DNA from: Poecilobothrus nobilitatus
Taxonomy: Eukaryota; Arthropoda; Insecta; Diptera; Dolichopodidae
Assembly: GCA_947095535.1 (NCBI GenBank)
Contig: OX352773.1
Span: 85,036,670 to 85,100,669, forward strand
Direction: 5' to 3'
Length of the DNA: 64,000 bases
The notes under the pieces were generated by a model, which was not told the DNA's origin, made no database searches, and worked only from the letters and a program-made list of their open reading frames with translations. Positions 47,491 to 59,395 of the stretch are shown one piece after another; positions within the stretch are counted from its first letter, which is position 1; each line of letters starts with the position of its first letter. The translations under genes and the position numbers were made by a program.

Positions 47491-49594
47491 TTATTGGTCT
47501 ATGTATGTGTGTGTTTCAAATATAATTTGTTGTATTTATTTTTTTTTGACTAATTTGAATAAATTGGAAATATAGCATAAGGAGCATTATCACGCACCTA
47601 TCTATTTGCCTGAAATCATGAATTCTTAGTAGATCCTACGTGATTGATTGTTGCTATTTTATTTTATATTAATCTTTAAATAGTAACTGTATAATTTTTA
47701 AAGTAAGAATAGATCCTACTTTTCATCTACTTATTTGGAAAATAACATTATTGCAGGGGTCAACAAATAAAAACCATTTTTTCTGGTTCTGGAAAATCAG
47801 AACAATAAACTGTAAATTATAGATTAAATTCTTTATCCAAAACGTAAATCCTGAACTCCCGAAAAGAAAAGGCAAATTTTCGTAAATAAATAAATAAATA
47901 TTTAAAACGTAAAACGTAACTTAAACATAAAAAAATAAAAAAACAGAGTAAAAAGACCGTTCTACATAGGACCGATCACTTTAAACATTTATATTACTAT
48001 ACTATACTTAAAAGTAAAGGTGCGTCAAACACCGACTGCATAAAACAATCTAATTACTTTTAAATTTAATAACTTTTTCAATCATAACAGGTACTCTTTA
48101 TTTTAAATGAATATTATAAACACATGTTGATATTAAATACTAATATATTTGTATAATATTAAAATTTATCTTTAGAGTAATTTGTTTAATTATACAAAAG
48201 AAAATTGTTCTTATTACCAATATACTTACATAATTTTTTATTTATATTTTTTTTGTTATATTTTTAACCAATTCAAGCTCATTACTGCATACAAAATAAA
48301 TTGGTAACACCTTTTAACAGTTAACTAATGCAAATACAAAAAAAAGTTGCCATCAAATGGATAAAAAAAGGAGCAACTGGCAGAAATATTTTCCTTGTTT
48401 TTTCCATATCGGTGTATGAAAACTTTCCAATTCAAAGATCCTATTTAAGATATAATGTAAAAAAATATCTATATATATGTCCCTTAAAATACTTATATTG
48501 TACAGATACTTTTATAACCTAATGGTACGGTATGGGTTTTATTGAATTTAAAGTAATAGAACATAGCTACGTGTAAAATATGTTTTATAAAAATCATAAT
48601 ATAGCACCAACAAAAATTTTACTTTTAGTCATTAAGGCCAGCACAGGGAATTTTTTTAGGATACCGTTGGTTTTTCCTTTTTATTTTATTATAACGGTTT
48701 AATAGTTATAATAACTGTAAATAATAATAATAAAGCGTTTTACTCATTATTCATTCATTTTTAAATGTAAAAAAATTAAATGTTATAAAAAGGTGGAAAT
48801 AATCACCTTTATAGAAAAATTATAGTAGTTTATTATACGTACTGCATGACAATGTGTTTGTGTATATTAAAGTACTTTGTTAGGTATCCTATAATTTAAT
48901 TTAATAAGCAAAAGAAATTCAGAAGGTGGTGAAAAATCTAAAACAATTAATTGACATTATGTTTTTTTTTTATCCTTAAAAGTGGGATATCCTTAAAAGG
49001 ACTAAATACTATAAGGACTGTCACGTTGTGACTTTTAAAAGAATATTAAAAATTGTATAAATGAACATTCTTAACATAATATAGAACGGCAGATTTTTTT
49101 TAAGAAATTTAAAACTTTTTATTGTAAAAAAAACAATAATACATACATTTTTAAAAATTCAATTTAAGGGATTTCGTTTTTAAGGAATAAATACTCTTAA
49201 CATTATTATTAAAAAAACAATTTATCCAAAAAAAAGAAAGGTAAAGATAAATGTCTTGTCATCAATATTTCGATCATTCCTTACTCTAAAAAGAATAGAA
49301 ACCTGTAAAAGCTCAGAGTTTTTTGTAAGTTAAAAACCAGCATATACAAGAAAACCAAAAACACATAATTTCCTAGACGCTACTTTATAATTATTAACTG
49401 TTTTGAAAAAACGTTAAATCCCACAATTAAATCCATCCTCTTAAAAACTTCTCATCAATGACATAAATTACAATTTTAAACAATATTTTTAAAATAATAT
49501 ACATTTATTTTTTTGTTTTTCAGCTCGATAAAGAAATTTTATAAAGAAACAAAGATAGTTCAATGTTATTAGACCTTATTTTGAACACCTTATA
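47491..49594. other. AT-rich stretch without a recognisable gene
   Basis: Simple AAAT runs at about 47882-47900 and AAT runs at about 48720-48735. No coding frame with a known motif. Confidence 0.55.
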
Positions 49595-49678
49595 TTTTGT
49601 TTATATTATATACTATATATTTACATTATATTTGGTCGTCAGGGGGGTTTGTAAAGAAAAAACACTTACGTGAACACT
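49595..49678 (-). mobile_element. SINE fragment (body only)
   Basis: Minus-strand match to the body of the SINE at 51035-51312: CGTAAGTG, TTTTTCTTTACA, a run of C, then ACCAAATATAATGTAAATAT and ATAGTATATAATATAAACAA. The tRNA-like head is absent, so the copy is 5'-truncated or decayed. The 102-codon plus-strand frame here is a shadow. Confidence 0.7.
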
Positions 49679-51020
49679 TCATCATAACTTCAAAAACTAT
49701 TAGAAATAATAATTCTCTTCTGCTTTTCTATTTCATCTTTCTGGCAATTTGCGATGTATGCGTAAGTAAATGTAAATTAATAGTTTCGCCAGAGCTCATC
49801 ACCATTCAATTTTTTTTTTACTTAAATCTATTTAAAAAATGTGCTTTCTTTTGTTCAGCATATTATCAGCATATATTAGCAGACTGGAGAAATGATATAT
49901 ATTGATTTATTAATTACAAGTGCTTAGTAAACATATAGAAAAGATACATAAACATATGCAAAACATATGCAAAGAATACAATAAATTATCTCCCGTTCTG
50001 TTTTATAATATTGAATCTGCCATTATTATGGAGTGTATAAAAGTAGATTGATAGAAAGAATTAATATTTATTCAATTTAGCAAAAGTATCAAATATAAAT
50101 TACTACTACAAAAAAAATTAATCATAAATGTGTGAAAACAACCAGAACGGACATCAAGTAGACGGGATGTTAATAGTGTAAATACATCGAACATTTTTAA
50201 AACGATTTGATAAAATTGATTTTTATTCATCAGAGAAATAAAAATAATTTTTAAAAATTTGACTTAATTAAAATTTTCGTAAATCTTTTTGAATTTTAAC
50301 AACTAAATAGCTTTTAACAAAAAATGTTCACCTGGAATAGCCAGAATGATGTCGATTTTCTACGGTGGATGTTATATTTTTTTTCACCAGTCATGTATTT
50401 AAATAAGACTGCCCAGAATGGCGCCGGCGGATTTCGTTGGCGGTAAAAGAAGGTAAATTTTAATTTTTAATGAATTTAAAAAAATTGAAAGATAAACATT
50501 AGAAATAAAAAAATATTCAAAACAATTATGAGTAAATTTTATAAAAGTTTTGTTTTCGTCTATCGCCACCGCCATTGTTTTCCTTCTTTGCCGGAATTTT
50601 GACATAACATGATTTTGGATAATTTTTTTCCTAGATTTTCTCTTATGTTTGAAGTTTGAATTGCAAATATCAAAAAATTTAAAAATTGGATTCTCTGAAA
50701 CTGTGCTACTTTTCTAAATATTTAATTTGAAAACAACATTTTCAAAATATCTAATTATTTTAGTTTTTAAAAATTAGACAAAGTAGTATTTACATTTTTG
50801 TATTTAGAGATATTTCCAAAAAAAAAAGAAGTAATTTCGTTAAATCTTTTTAAGTAATAAATATAGATCTTCTTTTAGAATACAAATATATTTTTTTGTT
50901 GTTCAAGCATGTTTTAGAATTTTGGATAATTAAAAGGAAATAATATGTTAATAAAAATCTATATCCTACAAATATGCAATTTTTTTTAATTTTTTTTACA
51001 GTGTTTAGTACGTGGCTTAT
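49679..51020. other. AT-rich stretch with two GC-rich patches
   Basis: No gene called. Patches at about 50408-50450 (ATGGCGCCGGCGGATTTCG) and 50558-50600 (inverted sense ATGGCGGTGGCGATAGACG) are unusually G/C-rich. The minus-strand frame between them (MSKFRQRRKTMAVAIDE...) has no recognised motif. Confidence 0.45.
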
Positions 51021-51034
51021 TAAACGAGAGAGTG

Positions 51035-51312
51035 GGGCTTCAGTAGCCTAGTGGGTAGGCGTGTGGCGTATTAACCGAAGGAGTGTGAGTTCGATCCCTG
51101 CACAGGTCGTAAGTGGTTTTTCTTTACATACCCCCCTTACGACAAAATATAATGTAAATATATAGTATATAATATAAACAAAAGAAATAATATTAGTATA
51201 TAATTTAATAATAGTATAAAAACCTATAATGGCCTTGGTAGCCGATGGTTCCATAATATTGCATTACATTTATGTATGTAATATCAATATAAATAAATAA
51301 ATAAATAAATAA
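51035..51312 (+). mobile_element. tRNA-derived SINE with target duplication
   Basis: The head GGGGCTTCAGTAGCCTAGTG carries an A-box-like TAGCCTAGTGGGTAG. GAGTTCGATCCCTGC about 45 bp later is a good B box (polymerase III internal promoter). A body (CGTAAGTGG...CCTATAATGGCC...) and an AAAT-rich tail follow. Flanking repeats TAAACGAGAGAGTG (51021-51034) and TAAACGATAGAGTG (51313-51326) are a 14-bp target duplication with one mismatch. It is not a functional tRNA, since no cloverleaf can be drawn. Mobilisation would depend on a LINE in trans. Confidence 0.85.
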
Positions 51313-51542
51313 TAAACGATAGAGTGCGGGAGTCTATTTAATAACATTAAAGTGATTAATTAGAAACACTAGATTATTAAAGCATTAAAGTAACAAAAAG
51401 AATAAAAAAAAAAATTGTACATTTAACTTTGAACAGTCGTGTCATGATACCACATGGTTAGTGTTTGAGGATGTGGAAATATATTTATGGAAATATATTT
51501 AAAAAAACATGTGACATTAAAAAACCACAAAAAATGCATAAA

Positions 51543-52740
51543 ATGTCATCTAACAATGTTATAAAAAACACAAATAAAAAAAATTGTAGAATTAATATAA
51601 GCAACGAACAAATCAGAAATGAATTAACTGCAATGAAAACTAAAGTTAATCAATTAATTAACGATAATATGGAAATACCAAATAATAGAAGTAGGTTTTC
51701 TTTACTTAGTGATGATGATCCTGGCATGTCCGATGATATTAATGACATCATTATTAATAATAACAATAACAAAAAAAAAAAGAAAAAAACAAATGAACTA
51801 ATTATAACACAAAAAAATAACAACACTGATTACTTTAAAATATTAAAACAAAATAATAACTCTAATAATTTATTAAACACTAATCAACCACCTTCTAATA
51901 CGCCGGGTCCGTCGAACGTAAATCCCAATAATAATAACAATAACAAAAAAGTCATAATAATAATAGCAACAACAATGTTAATGATTTACAAATCAATACT
52001 AATGTTAATGATTTACTCCACCAATATACATAACTTCTGAAAAGATAAACACAATAAAAAATTTAATAAAACACCAATTAAAAATCAAAAACTTTTATAT
52101 TCAATCCAATAACAAAACGTGACATATAATCTATACTACCACCGAAGAAGATTTTAAAAATATTTTTGAAAAACTTAAAAACGCGAATGTTTTTCATTGT
52201 TTTTCTTATACTATAAAAAACGAGAAGCCGATCACCCCAGTTCTAAAAGGTCTACATTTGGACTACCAAGACCAAGAAATTCTAGATTTGTTAAAAACAA
52301 CAAGAATCGAAAATGTCAACTTCTTAAAAGTAATAAGAATGACAACAAAAAAAATAACAGCTGAAAACAGAAAGTTACCAATATTTATTGTGCAAGCCAG
52401 ATTGTAAAATGGGAAAAACCAAAAAAAACCAACATCAAACAGTGCACACGATGCCCAACGTTTCAATCACTCCGCATTTTACAGCAACATGCCGCTAAGG
52501 TGTGTAAAATGTGAACAAAGTCATTCGCCAAACAACTGCCACATGGAAAAAACAGCCTATCAGAAAAATTATTTTGCATACTATGCGGAAGCAATGGTCA
52601 CCCCGCTTCTTATAGGCAATGCCCAATTTAACAGAAAAAACGAGAAGAATTAGCAACAAGAAAATATAACAACAAAAGCAAGCAAATAAACTAAAAAAAA
52701 TTAAACTATATAAGTAACCCAATAAATCCAAACTCATTAA
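51543..52740 (+). pseudogene. LINE ORF1 (gag-like, PRE_C2HC and zinc knuckles), broken
   Basis: Remnant of the nucleic-acid-binding ORF1 protein of a jockey-type non-LTR retrotransposon. MSSNNVIKN starts at 51543. An Asn-rich low-complexity region follows, then (after a frame change near 51945) PPIYITSEKINTIKN, and EEDFKNIFEKL...PVLKGLHLDYQDQEILDLL...FLKVIRMTTKKITAENRKL, text typical of the PRE_C2HC region. Next are zinc knuckles in shifting frames: CTRC/QRFNHSA, LRCVKCEQSHSPNNC and CILCGSNGHPASYRQC. A TGA interrupts near 52120 and a TAA near 52406. ORF2 does not follow; AT-rich sequence begins by 52740. It could belong to the same family as the reverse transcriptase at 28868-29935, but nothing here proves this. 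Confidence 0.8.
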
Positions 52741-54059
52741 GTAGGTATTAAACTAAGTTAAAAAATTGTCTAGGCAATAAACATTACACGGCCAAATGAA
52801 GAGTCTAAATAATGTTATAAAGGACGAAATAATCCTAAAATTTATTAAACTTATAGTTTCTTCAAATTGTTGAACAAAACTTAAAGCAACACGAGAGAAT
52901 TGAAACAAAAAAAAATTAAACTTATTTATATATGTACATATTCTAAAAAATAATAAACCGTAAATTCATTCTTTTAAACATATCCGCACCTCAATTCATA
53001 AGCCTCTTAATGCCTCAATTTCCATTTCAATACAAGCACTTTTCTTTTATTCCTTTTTAACCATTTTCGAAAATACATAATCTATAAATTTTATAAACAT
53101 TTAAATAAGATGAATTTATTTTATTATTTTACATTTCAAATGGATTTCGGATATGTACCTACGTATATATTTTTTGTGTTTAGATATTGATAAAATACAT
53201 ACAAAAACCTTTAAAAGGGAATGGGAAATATTTGATTTTAACACTTCAATATTTTAAATATATTTTTAGAATCGATTCATTTTTTTATCCTTATTTTCTT
53301 ATATTTATAGATATCTTCAGTTTAACAAACGAAAAAAATAGAAAATGTTTGAAGAAAATTTTGTAAATTATAATATTTTGAAGAAATTACAAGTGTTAGT
53401 GTGACTATACAGGTTAGGTGTACCTAGGGTAGGTAGAAGAAGCGAACTGCTTTAATAATATAAAAATTTTCTTTTTATATATGATTTTAAGATTATCTTA
53501 TGTAATAATATGACAAGAAATTCAAAATTTACTTACTGTTTTTTTTACTTTCTCTCATTTGTATAATAAATAATATAATATCTAATCTATAAAAAAATCT
53601 TTTTACATATATGTTTTTATAATTTCTTAAAAGAAATTTAAAGATTTAAAATAGACGCAATTTTAAAGTAACTCACTACCAACCGAGAACAAATTTTTTT
53701 AATATTTTTTAAATTATTTTGTCTTTTATAACATAAAAATTTTTATATAGAAGTGAAATTGAATAAAAGGTTTTAAATGAATGAGTAGAATATACTTAAG
53801 ATACTCTTTATAATTAAAAGTTCTGTTTTAAATTAGCTCTTTTTAGGACTAATTATTATTAACTTTAATCAAATATCTGACAATTAATTTTAATAAAATA
53901 TTATTGTAAGACTCTGTTAAGAAACCTACGAAATACCTTATAGTTGTAGCTAGTGAGCAACAGTTATGTCGTTTTCTTTTCTGAAAAAAGTTTTGACCTG
54001 GGGTTGCATTTTTTTTCAGGTCACATTTTTTCCGTTCTGATGAAAGATATTGCAAAATT
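52741..54059. other. AT-rich stretch without a recognisable gene
   Basis: No motif or element end recognised. A short patch near 53410-53455 (CAGGTTAGGTGTACCTAGGG) is less AT-rich than its surroundings. Confidence 0.55.
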
Positions 54060-54230
54060 TTGTCTTCACATAACGGTATATGTACCAAATTGCATAAAAT
54101 TGTAAATGTTAATTTAAAAAGCTAAAAAAAGTTAATTTTACCCGATCAGGCGGATGAACGGATAGAGTGAAACTAATAAGCAAATTTATCAAAATATTTT
54201 AGACATATTTTCAAATAATGAAAAATTTAT
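54060..54230 (-). repeat. Dispersed repeat R1, short fragment
   Basis: Minus-strand R1 5' text: GCTTATTAGTTTCACTCTAT, then a CCGTTCATCCGCC block. The 'cataacggtatat' motif at about 54068 corresponds to R1's ACCGTTATGTGA. Heavily deleted. Confidence 0.45.
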
Positions 54231-55160
54231 TCAGCGAAATCGAAATTTTAAATAAAAATTAAATTAATAAAAAGTTATTCAAAATTTTTTCTAATAGAAA
54301 TGTTTAATTTAGGTTCCCAAAACTACCAATTTAAACGCATTTACTCAGTACGACCTGATTCTATTTTGTGTCAAATAATAAATAAAACAATGTCTGTAAA
54401 ATAATTTTTGTTTAATAGAAAGCTTAGAGTTAATGCACATAAGACAACTTGCTAATAATTAAAAGCAAAAAGCCTATTAATGTGGGGTCACTAAATAAAC
54501 TGAATGTGACGTCATATTATATTGTATAACAGGAATTTTTTTTAACCCTCTGTTAATTTCTCTATACTTGATATGGAATTTGATTGTATATTACAGCGCC
54601 TCTGTTACATTTATGTTACAGCATTTTTAAGATGAACTTAAGCCTAAACTTATCTAAATTTGTAATTTCGATGTTTTTTTTTTTTGAATAGTTGAATAAT
54701 AATTGAATTGAATCATAACATTGAATAATTTTATTTTTCAATAATGTTGGAAATAAATATATGTGTATATACAATATTTATATTGCTCGGTACTGAAAAC
54801 TTTTAATTCGATTTTTTGTAATTATTAGATCTAACTAATTGTTTATTTTAGTACAATAATCATATTGAACTAAATATAAGGGATGTACATATAAAATTAC
54901 ACATTTCTTAAAACTATCTTAAGATTGTTTGTTTGAAGCCTATTCTAAAGGAAAGATCAATAACGGATTACAGATATAAATATAATACATTATAGGTATA
55001 CCGACAAAGTTCGAAGTGGTGGTTTATTTTCCAATCAAAAAGTTAGACTCACTTTTAAAATAAAAAAAAATGTCAATTTATTATTCAATTTGAATATAAA
55101 CTGCAGAACTATAAATTAAATTTATAGACTTCACAAAATATTTGAAACAAAATAAAGAAA
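54231..55160. other. AT-rich stretch without a recognisable gene
   Basis: Nothing recognisable. Confidence 0.55.
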
Positions 55161-55218
55161 ACTAGATAAACCCGGCGTACCCATACGCCAGTCTTGTAAT
55201 TTAGAAATAATATTGGTT
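55161..55218 (+). repeat. Short dispersed repeat, ACTAGATAAACC type
   Basis: Second copy of the 37174-37231 repeat, here with the more regular CCCGGCGTACCCATACGCC, which contains a small inverted repeat (GGCGTA/TACGCC). It lies 92 bp upstream of the Tc1 element. Confidence 0.5.
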
Positions 55219-55310
55219 TTTTGTCACTTAACTTTTTAATGAAATAAAAAGAAATATCTTTCTGTTTTAATATAGTTTTTATTTATCTTAAAAACGTTTG
55301 TTGAGAGCTA

Positions 55311-55500
55311 CAGTGTTGGCCATAACATACGCAAATTTTTTTCCTTTTTAAATACCTTTTTACCTTTTTAAATAGATTAAACTTAAAAATGAAAAATATT
55401 TCTCCAAATATAGTATTTAACAGGTATAAAATAAAATATTTTATTTATTCAAAATGTATTGGCGGAAATCGGATGGACAAAACATATGCAACTTTTTCTA
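55311..55500 (+). repeat. Left IR/DR terminal repeat of the Tc1 element
   Basis: Pairs with 56757-56984 in inverted orientation over most of its length, including TATTGGCGGAAATCG and GGTATAAAATAAAATATTTT. The outer and inner direct-repeat blocks are the likely transposase-binding sites (known for the class, inferred here). Confidence 0.8.
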
Positions 55501-55695
55501 TCACACTGTACTTTAATTAAAATTTATTAAAAATATTACTGCATTGACCGTTATATTAATTTTTACGCATGAATGCATTATTATCATCTATTTAATTTTA
55601 CAAAATAAAGTATTTAATTATCTTTTAAAGTTATTAGAGTAAAGTTCTTGCAATATTTTAATTCTAAAAATAAAACAAAATTCTTTTAATTCAAT

Positions 55696-56684
55696 ATGGC
55701 GAGAAAAACGTATTCTTCACAATTTAAATTAAAAATTGTTCGAGAGTATATGAGTGGTGTTAAACAAAGCGTTTTGGCTATAAAATATGATATTAATAAA
55801 TCTACTATAAGTAGAATTATTAATAAATTTAATCGCACCGGTTCTACAGAAACTATACACTGTGGGGGAAGGCCACGTAGTACAACCAGAAGAGAAGATC
55901 GAATGATAATCCGGAAGATAAAACATGATCCTTTCATATCATCCAGTAAATTGCAAAATGAATTAAATTTAGAAATAAGCTGTAGGACAATTCGCAGACG
56001 AGCAGTTGAAGGTGGATTTAAATCTTTTAGAGCTGCAAAGAAACCTTTCATTTCAGAGCGAAATAGAAGAGCTAGATTGGAGTTTGCACAAGAAAAAATT
56101 AATTGGACAGTTGGAAAATGGAAGACGGTTCTGTTTTCAGATGAATCAAAATTTAATTTGAAAGGATCTGATGGTATGAAAACTGTACGTCGACCTTCTC
56201 CTCCATGAAAACTGTACTTCGACCTCGTTTCTGCAAAACGACTTATAAGCATGGATTAGGCAGCATAAAGATGTGGGGGTGCTTCTCTGGACAAGGTATT
56301 GGGCCGATTCATAAAATAGACGGTATAATGGATAGATTTCAATATAAGGATATTATGGAACATGTTATGTTGCCATATGCTGAAGATGAAATGCCTCTGA
56401 GGTGGATATTTCAACATGATAACGATCCTAAACATACAGTAAATAATATAAAAAGATGGTTTGAAGAAAATAGGATTGAAGTGATGAAATAGCCAGCACA
56501 ATCCCCTGATTTAAACCCAATAAAAAATCTATGAGAAATAGTAAACAGACGAATAGAAAGAAATAACTGCAGAAATGTAGAAGATCTATTCACTCAACTG
56601 CAAACTGCTTGGGAAGGCATTCTCGAATCAATAGTAAACAATAGTAAACAATTTAATAGAGTCGATGCCACGAAGATGCGCTAG
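55696..56684 (+). pseudogene. Tc1 DD34E transposase, inactivated
   Basis: Would excise and reinsert the surrounding element. The N-terminus MARKTYSSQFKLKIVREYMS...KYDINKSTISRIINKF is the first helix-turn-helix; GGRPRSTT is the basic linker; a second DNA-binding domain runs to about residue 120. The catalytic core has VLFSDESKF (first Asp at residue 149), then KMWGCFSGQGIGPIHKIDG, FQHDNDPKHT (second Asp), and SPDLNPIKNL where Glu should stand, 34 residues after the second Asp. Damage: a 29-bp tandem duplication (second copy starts at 56205, first at 56176) shifts the frame; TAG at 56490-56492 and TGA at 56532-56534 each replace an expected Trp; and the catalytic Glu codon is AAA (56523-56525). 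The last three are all single G-to-A changes. Length, about 330 residues if intact, is normal for Tc1. Confidence 0.9.
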
Positions 56685-56986
56685 TAATAAAAAATAGCGG
56701 TTATGCCACAAAATATTGAACAAAAAAACTATAAATTAAAAAAAAATTAGAAAAGAAACGAAGTTGCATATGTTTTGTCCATTCGATTTCCGCCAATACA
56801 TTTTAAATAAATAAAATATTTTATTTTATACCTATTAATTACTATATTTGGAGAAATATTTTTCATTTTTAAGTTTAATCTATTTAAAAAGGTAAAAAGA
56901 AAAACAATTGTAGTGTAATTTCTAAATTTTAAATAAAAATTTGTATTATATGAAAAAAAGTTGCGTATGTTATGGCCAACACTGTA

Positions 56987-57978
56987 TGTTACCTTTATTT
57001 GTCAGAAGACTTAACTTTTTACAATAATAATAAAAATAAATTTAAATAAACGTAAAAACGTATAGTAACACTCTGAAAACTAAAGAAAAATTTTGAATGG
57101 AGATTTAGGCGTGACAGTCCCCGTTTATTCACAAAGAATCTTTCTTTCATAAAAAAAGTCAAAATTCGTATAAAATTCATTATTTTTTAAAAGAAATGTG
57201 AAAATTTAATTTTTTTTGAAAGAAATTAGTATATATGGAAGTTTTTTCATAAAACTTAATAAATATTTATACTGCTCTTGATTTGTTTTGGACCTTTAAA
57301 TTTAAAATTTTAATTGTATGGAAAACTTGACATCGCGTTTACAAGAATACACAAAAAACCTATTCAGCAAAAATGCGGACACATCATCGCGTGGCGTTTA
57401 GCAGAATACCAGTTTTTGACATACAGCGGACAACTCCGATAGTAAGATTTAGTGGAATAGACATGAATAGTATTATGCTCAAAGAAAAAATGAAATAAAT
57501 GTTACTAATAAATCTAGAAAACTGATTAATAGTGTTATGGAATCTTTTTTGGAAGTGAAAAATTTTTGTGTCAACTTTGTCGCAAAACATCCTGTATAAT
57601 CTTGAATTCGAGAAACAACGGAAAAAAATTTAAATCCATCCCTGTTATCTCCATCATATTTAATTCCCAATAAATTTGAATAAACAACAAAAAGTAATAA
57701 AATTGAAGTATGTATATTGTACAATACGATGGTATTTGCATTAAAAACACAATATGTTGAATGAGAATAATGAGTAAAGTAAGCATAATAGAAAACCTTT
57801 TATACTTCGCTCACTCACTGACGTTTTGATCACACTATTCAAATTCAATCGATCTGTTTCTTTTTTATTAATTAAAATTGTGGTGATGCTAATCCTACAC
57901 CTCTAAGAATTTGTCTTTTTTTTGTTTTGTTTTCTTTTTAACGGATGACTGAATCAGGGTCTTCATGATTTTCTTTAT
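56987..57978. other. AT-rich stretch without a recognisable gene
   Basis: Short frames on the minus strand only, none with a known motif. Confidence 0.55.
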
Positions 57979-58557
57979 TATACCGCTATTGAACTATGTT
58001 CAAGGGTATAATAAATTTGCAATTACGTTTGTGACACATTAAAGGAGTCGAGCTAGATATAGTGTCAAAGGTGTGGATCGGCTCAGAATCGAATTCAGAG
58101 TCGATTAAGCCATGTCCGTCCGTCCGCACGATAACTCAAAAAATAAAGCAGCTGAAAGACTGAAATTTTTTTTACGTCACTTTTGCAAAATTGTTTGTTT
58201 CGCTATTTAAATCCAGAATTTTCGACCAGCGGGTTCGAATAGCTGCCATACAACTTCTTTGTCTATATTTAAATAACTCAGTATCTATTGAAGCTAGGTA
58301 TCTGAAATTTTGAAAACGGAAGATCAAATTTTTTGGCAACAACTTCTGTAAAATTTTGTTGTGCTTGTGCAATAGATTCGGGTAGCTGTCATATAATTCC
58401 ACAATTTACATAAATATATCTCTGTATTTAACGTTAGTACTAAAACATCTGAGAGTTTTTAAAAGACGATCAAGTTTTATAGAAACAGGATATATTACGT
58501 TCATATGGGTATCCCAGAGTTAACACAGTCTACTCTACTGCACTCTTCCTCGTTTTT
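57979..58557 (+). repeat. Dispersed repeat R2, short copy
   Basis: Same ends as the copy at 44961 (GAACTATGTTCAAGGGTATA at the start, GCACTCTTCCTCGTTTTT at the end). It carries GGATCGGCTCAGAATCGAAT and CCATGTCCGTCCGTCCGCAC but only two of the GCTGCCATACAACT modules (about 58243 and 58385). Confidence 0.72.
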
Positions 58558-58959
58558 AACAATGAAACAGAAAAGACTGGGAAATGGGAATTAATGTGAC
58601 AGAATTTGTAAAAGGAACAATAATGAAATCTAGAAAGACGAATTTAAAAAATATAAAAGAAAACAAAACAAATGCTTCTTACTAATATTTGTTCTCGTAG
58701 TTGTCGTTTCCTTTTTAACTTATTTTATGTCTTTTTTATTAAATTCAAGAAATATTACGTTGTGTTAATAGAATGTTACAAATATTTTTAATATATGTAG
58801 TATATATAGTAACATATAGTAACATATATAGTAAATCTTGATTATTTTTTTTGATCGGTACAGTTATTTTTACGCAACCATTTTATCGCAAAGTTACCTG
58901 AGAAATTTTTTTGCTTATTTATAGAATTCCAACACAAATTTCAAAATTTGGTGTAACTC
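58558..58959. other. AT-rich interval
   Basis: A local run of repeated AGTAACATATAGTA units at about 58798-58835; otherwise nothing. Confidence 0.5.
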
Positions 58960-59395
58960 CAGGATGATTTTTATTACAACCTAGAGATTTTTAGAGAAAA
59001 AACATCTTTTGAAATTGGCATAATTCAACTTCATAAAATTTGTTTGTACCTCTACCGGTCTAAAAGCTATTACGAGTAAAAACGTGAAAGATTACTATTT
59101 TTAGACACCTGTAAGTTAGATAGGTATTAGCACAAATTTTTTCGAAGTAAAATGTCAACCTAAAAACTTCAATATTATATTGTGTTAAAAGCTTTTCTTA
59201 ATATTATAAAGATTTAATTAAAATTGGATAAAGTGTCTCTTGATTTTGCACAATTTTCTTACATTTAAAATTCGAAGAAAACTTAAAAACTTTGGGGCAA
59301 GTTACAATTTTAAACTGTTTTTATTGTCTTTTGAACAATGTGAACTTTTACAAAGCTACAGTTTATATTCTGCTTTATCTTCTAATAGATAAATC
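58960..59395 (+). repeat. Dispersed repeat R1, 3' fragment
   Basis: Contains TACTATTTTTAGACACCTGT, the 'gttacaattttaaactgttt' motif, and the family's 3' boundary in diverged form (CTACAGTTTATATTCTGC). The 5' part with GTCCGTCC is missing. Confidence 0.55.

Larger units (their letters stand above)
55311..56984 (+). mobile_element. Tc1-type transposon with IR/DR ends, complete
   Basis: Left end CAGTGTTGGCCATAACATAC and the exact inverted right end (GTATGTTATGGCCAACACTG, ending 56984), with TA at 55309-55310 and 56985-56986. The inverted repeats extend about 190-220 bp. Each contains an outer CATAACATACGCAA-type block and an inner ACAAAACATATGCAA block: outer left 55323-55336, inner left about 55478-55492, inner right about 56763-56777. 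This is the IR/DR arrangement known from several Tc1 elements. The transposase inside is broken. Confidence 0.92.

Noticed and set aside
49597..49905. 102-codon plus-strand frame
   Set aside because: Its first part is the reverse complement of a SINE body; the remainder has no motif.
51035..51125. Apparent tRNA gene on the plus strand
   Set aside because: Same reasoning: a tRNA-like promoter head only, followed by a SINE body with a 14-bp target duplication.
55686..56252. 188-codon minus-strand frame
   Set aside because: It is the antisense shadow of the Tc1 transposase, whose sense-strand motifs are unambiguous.
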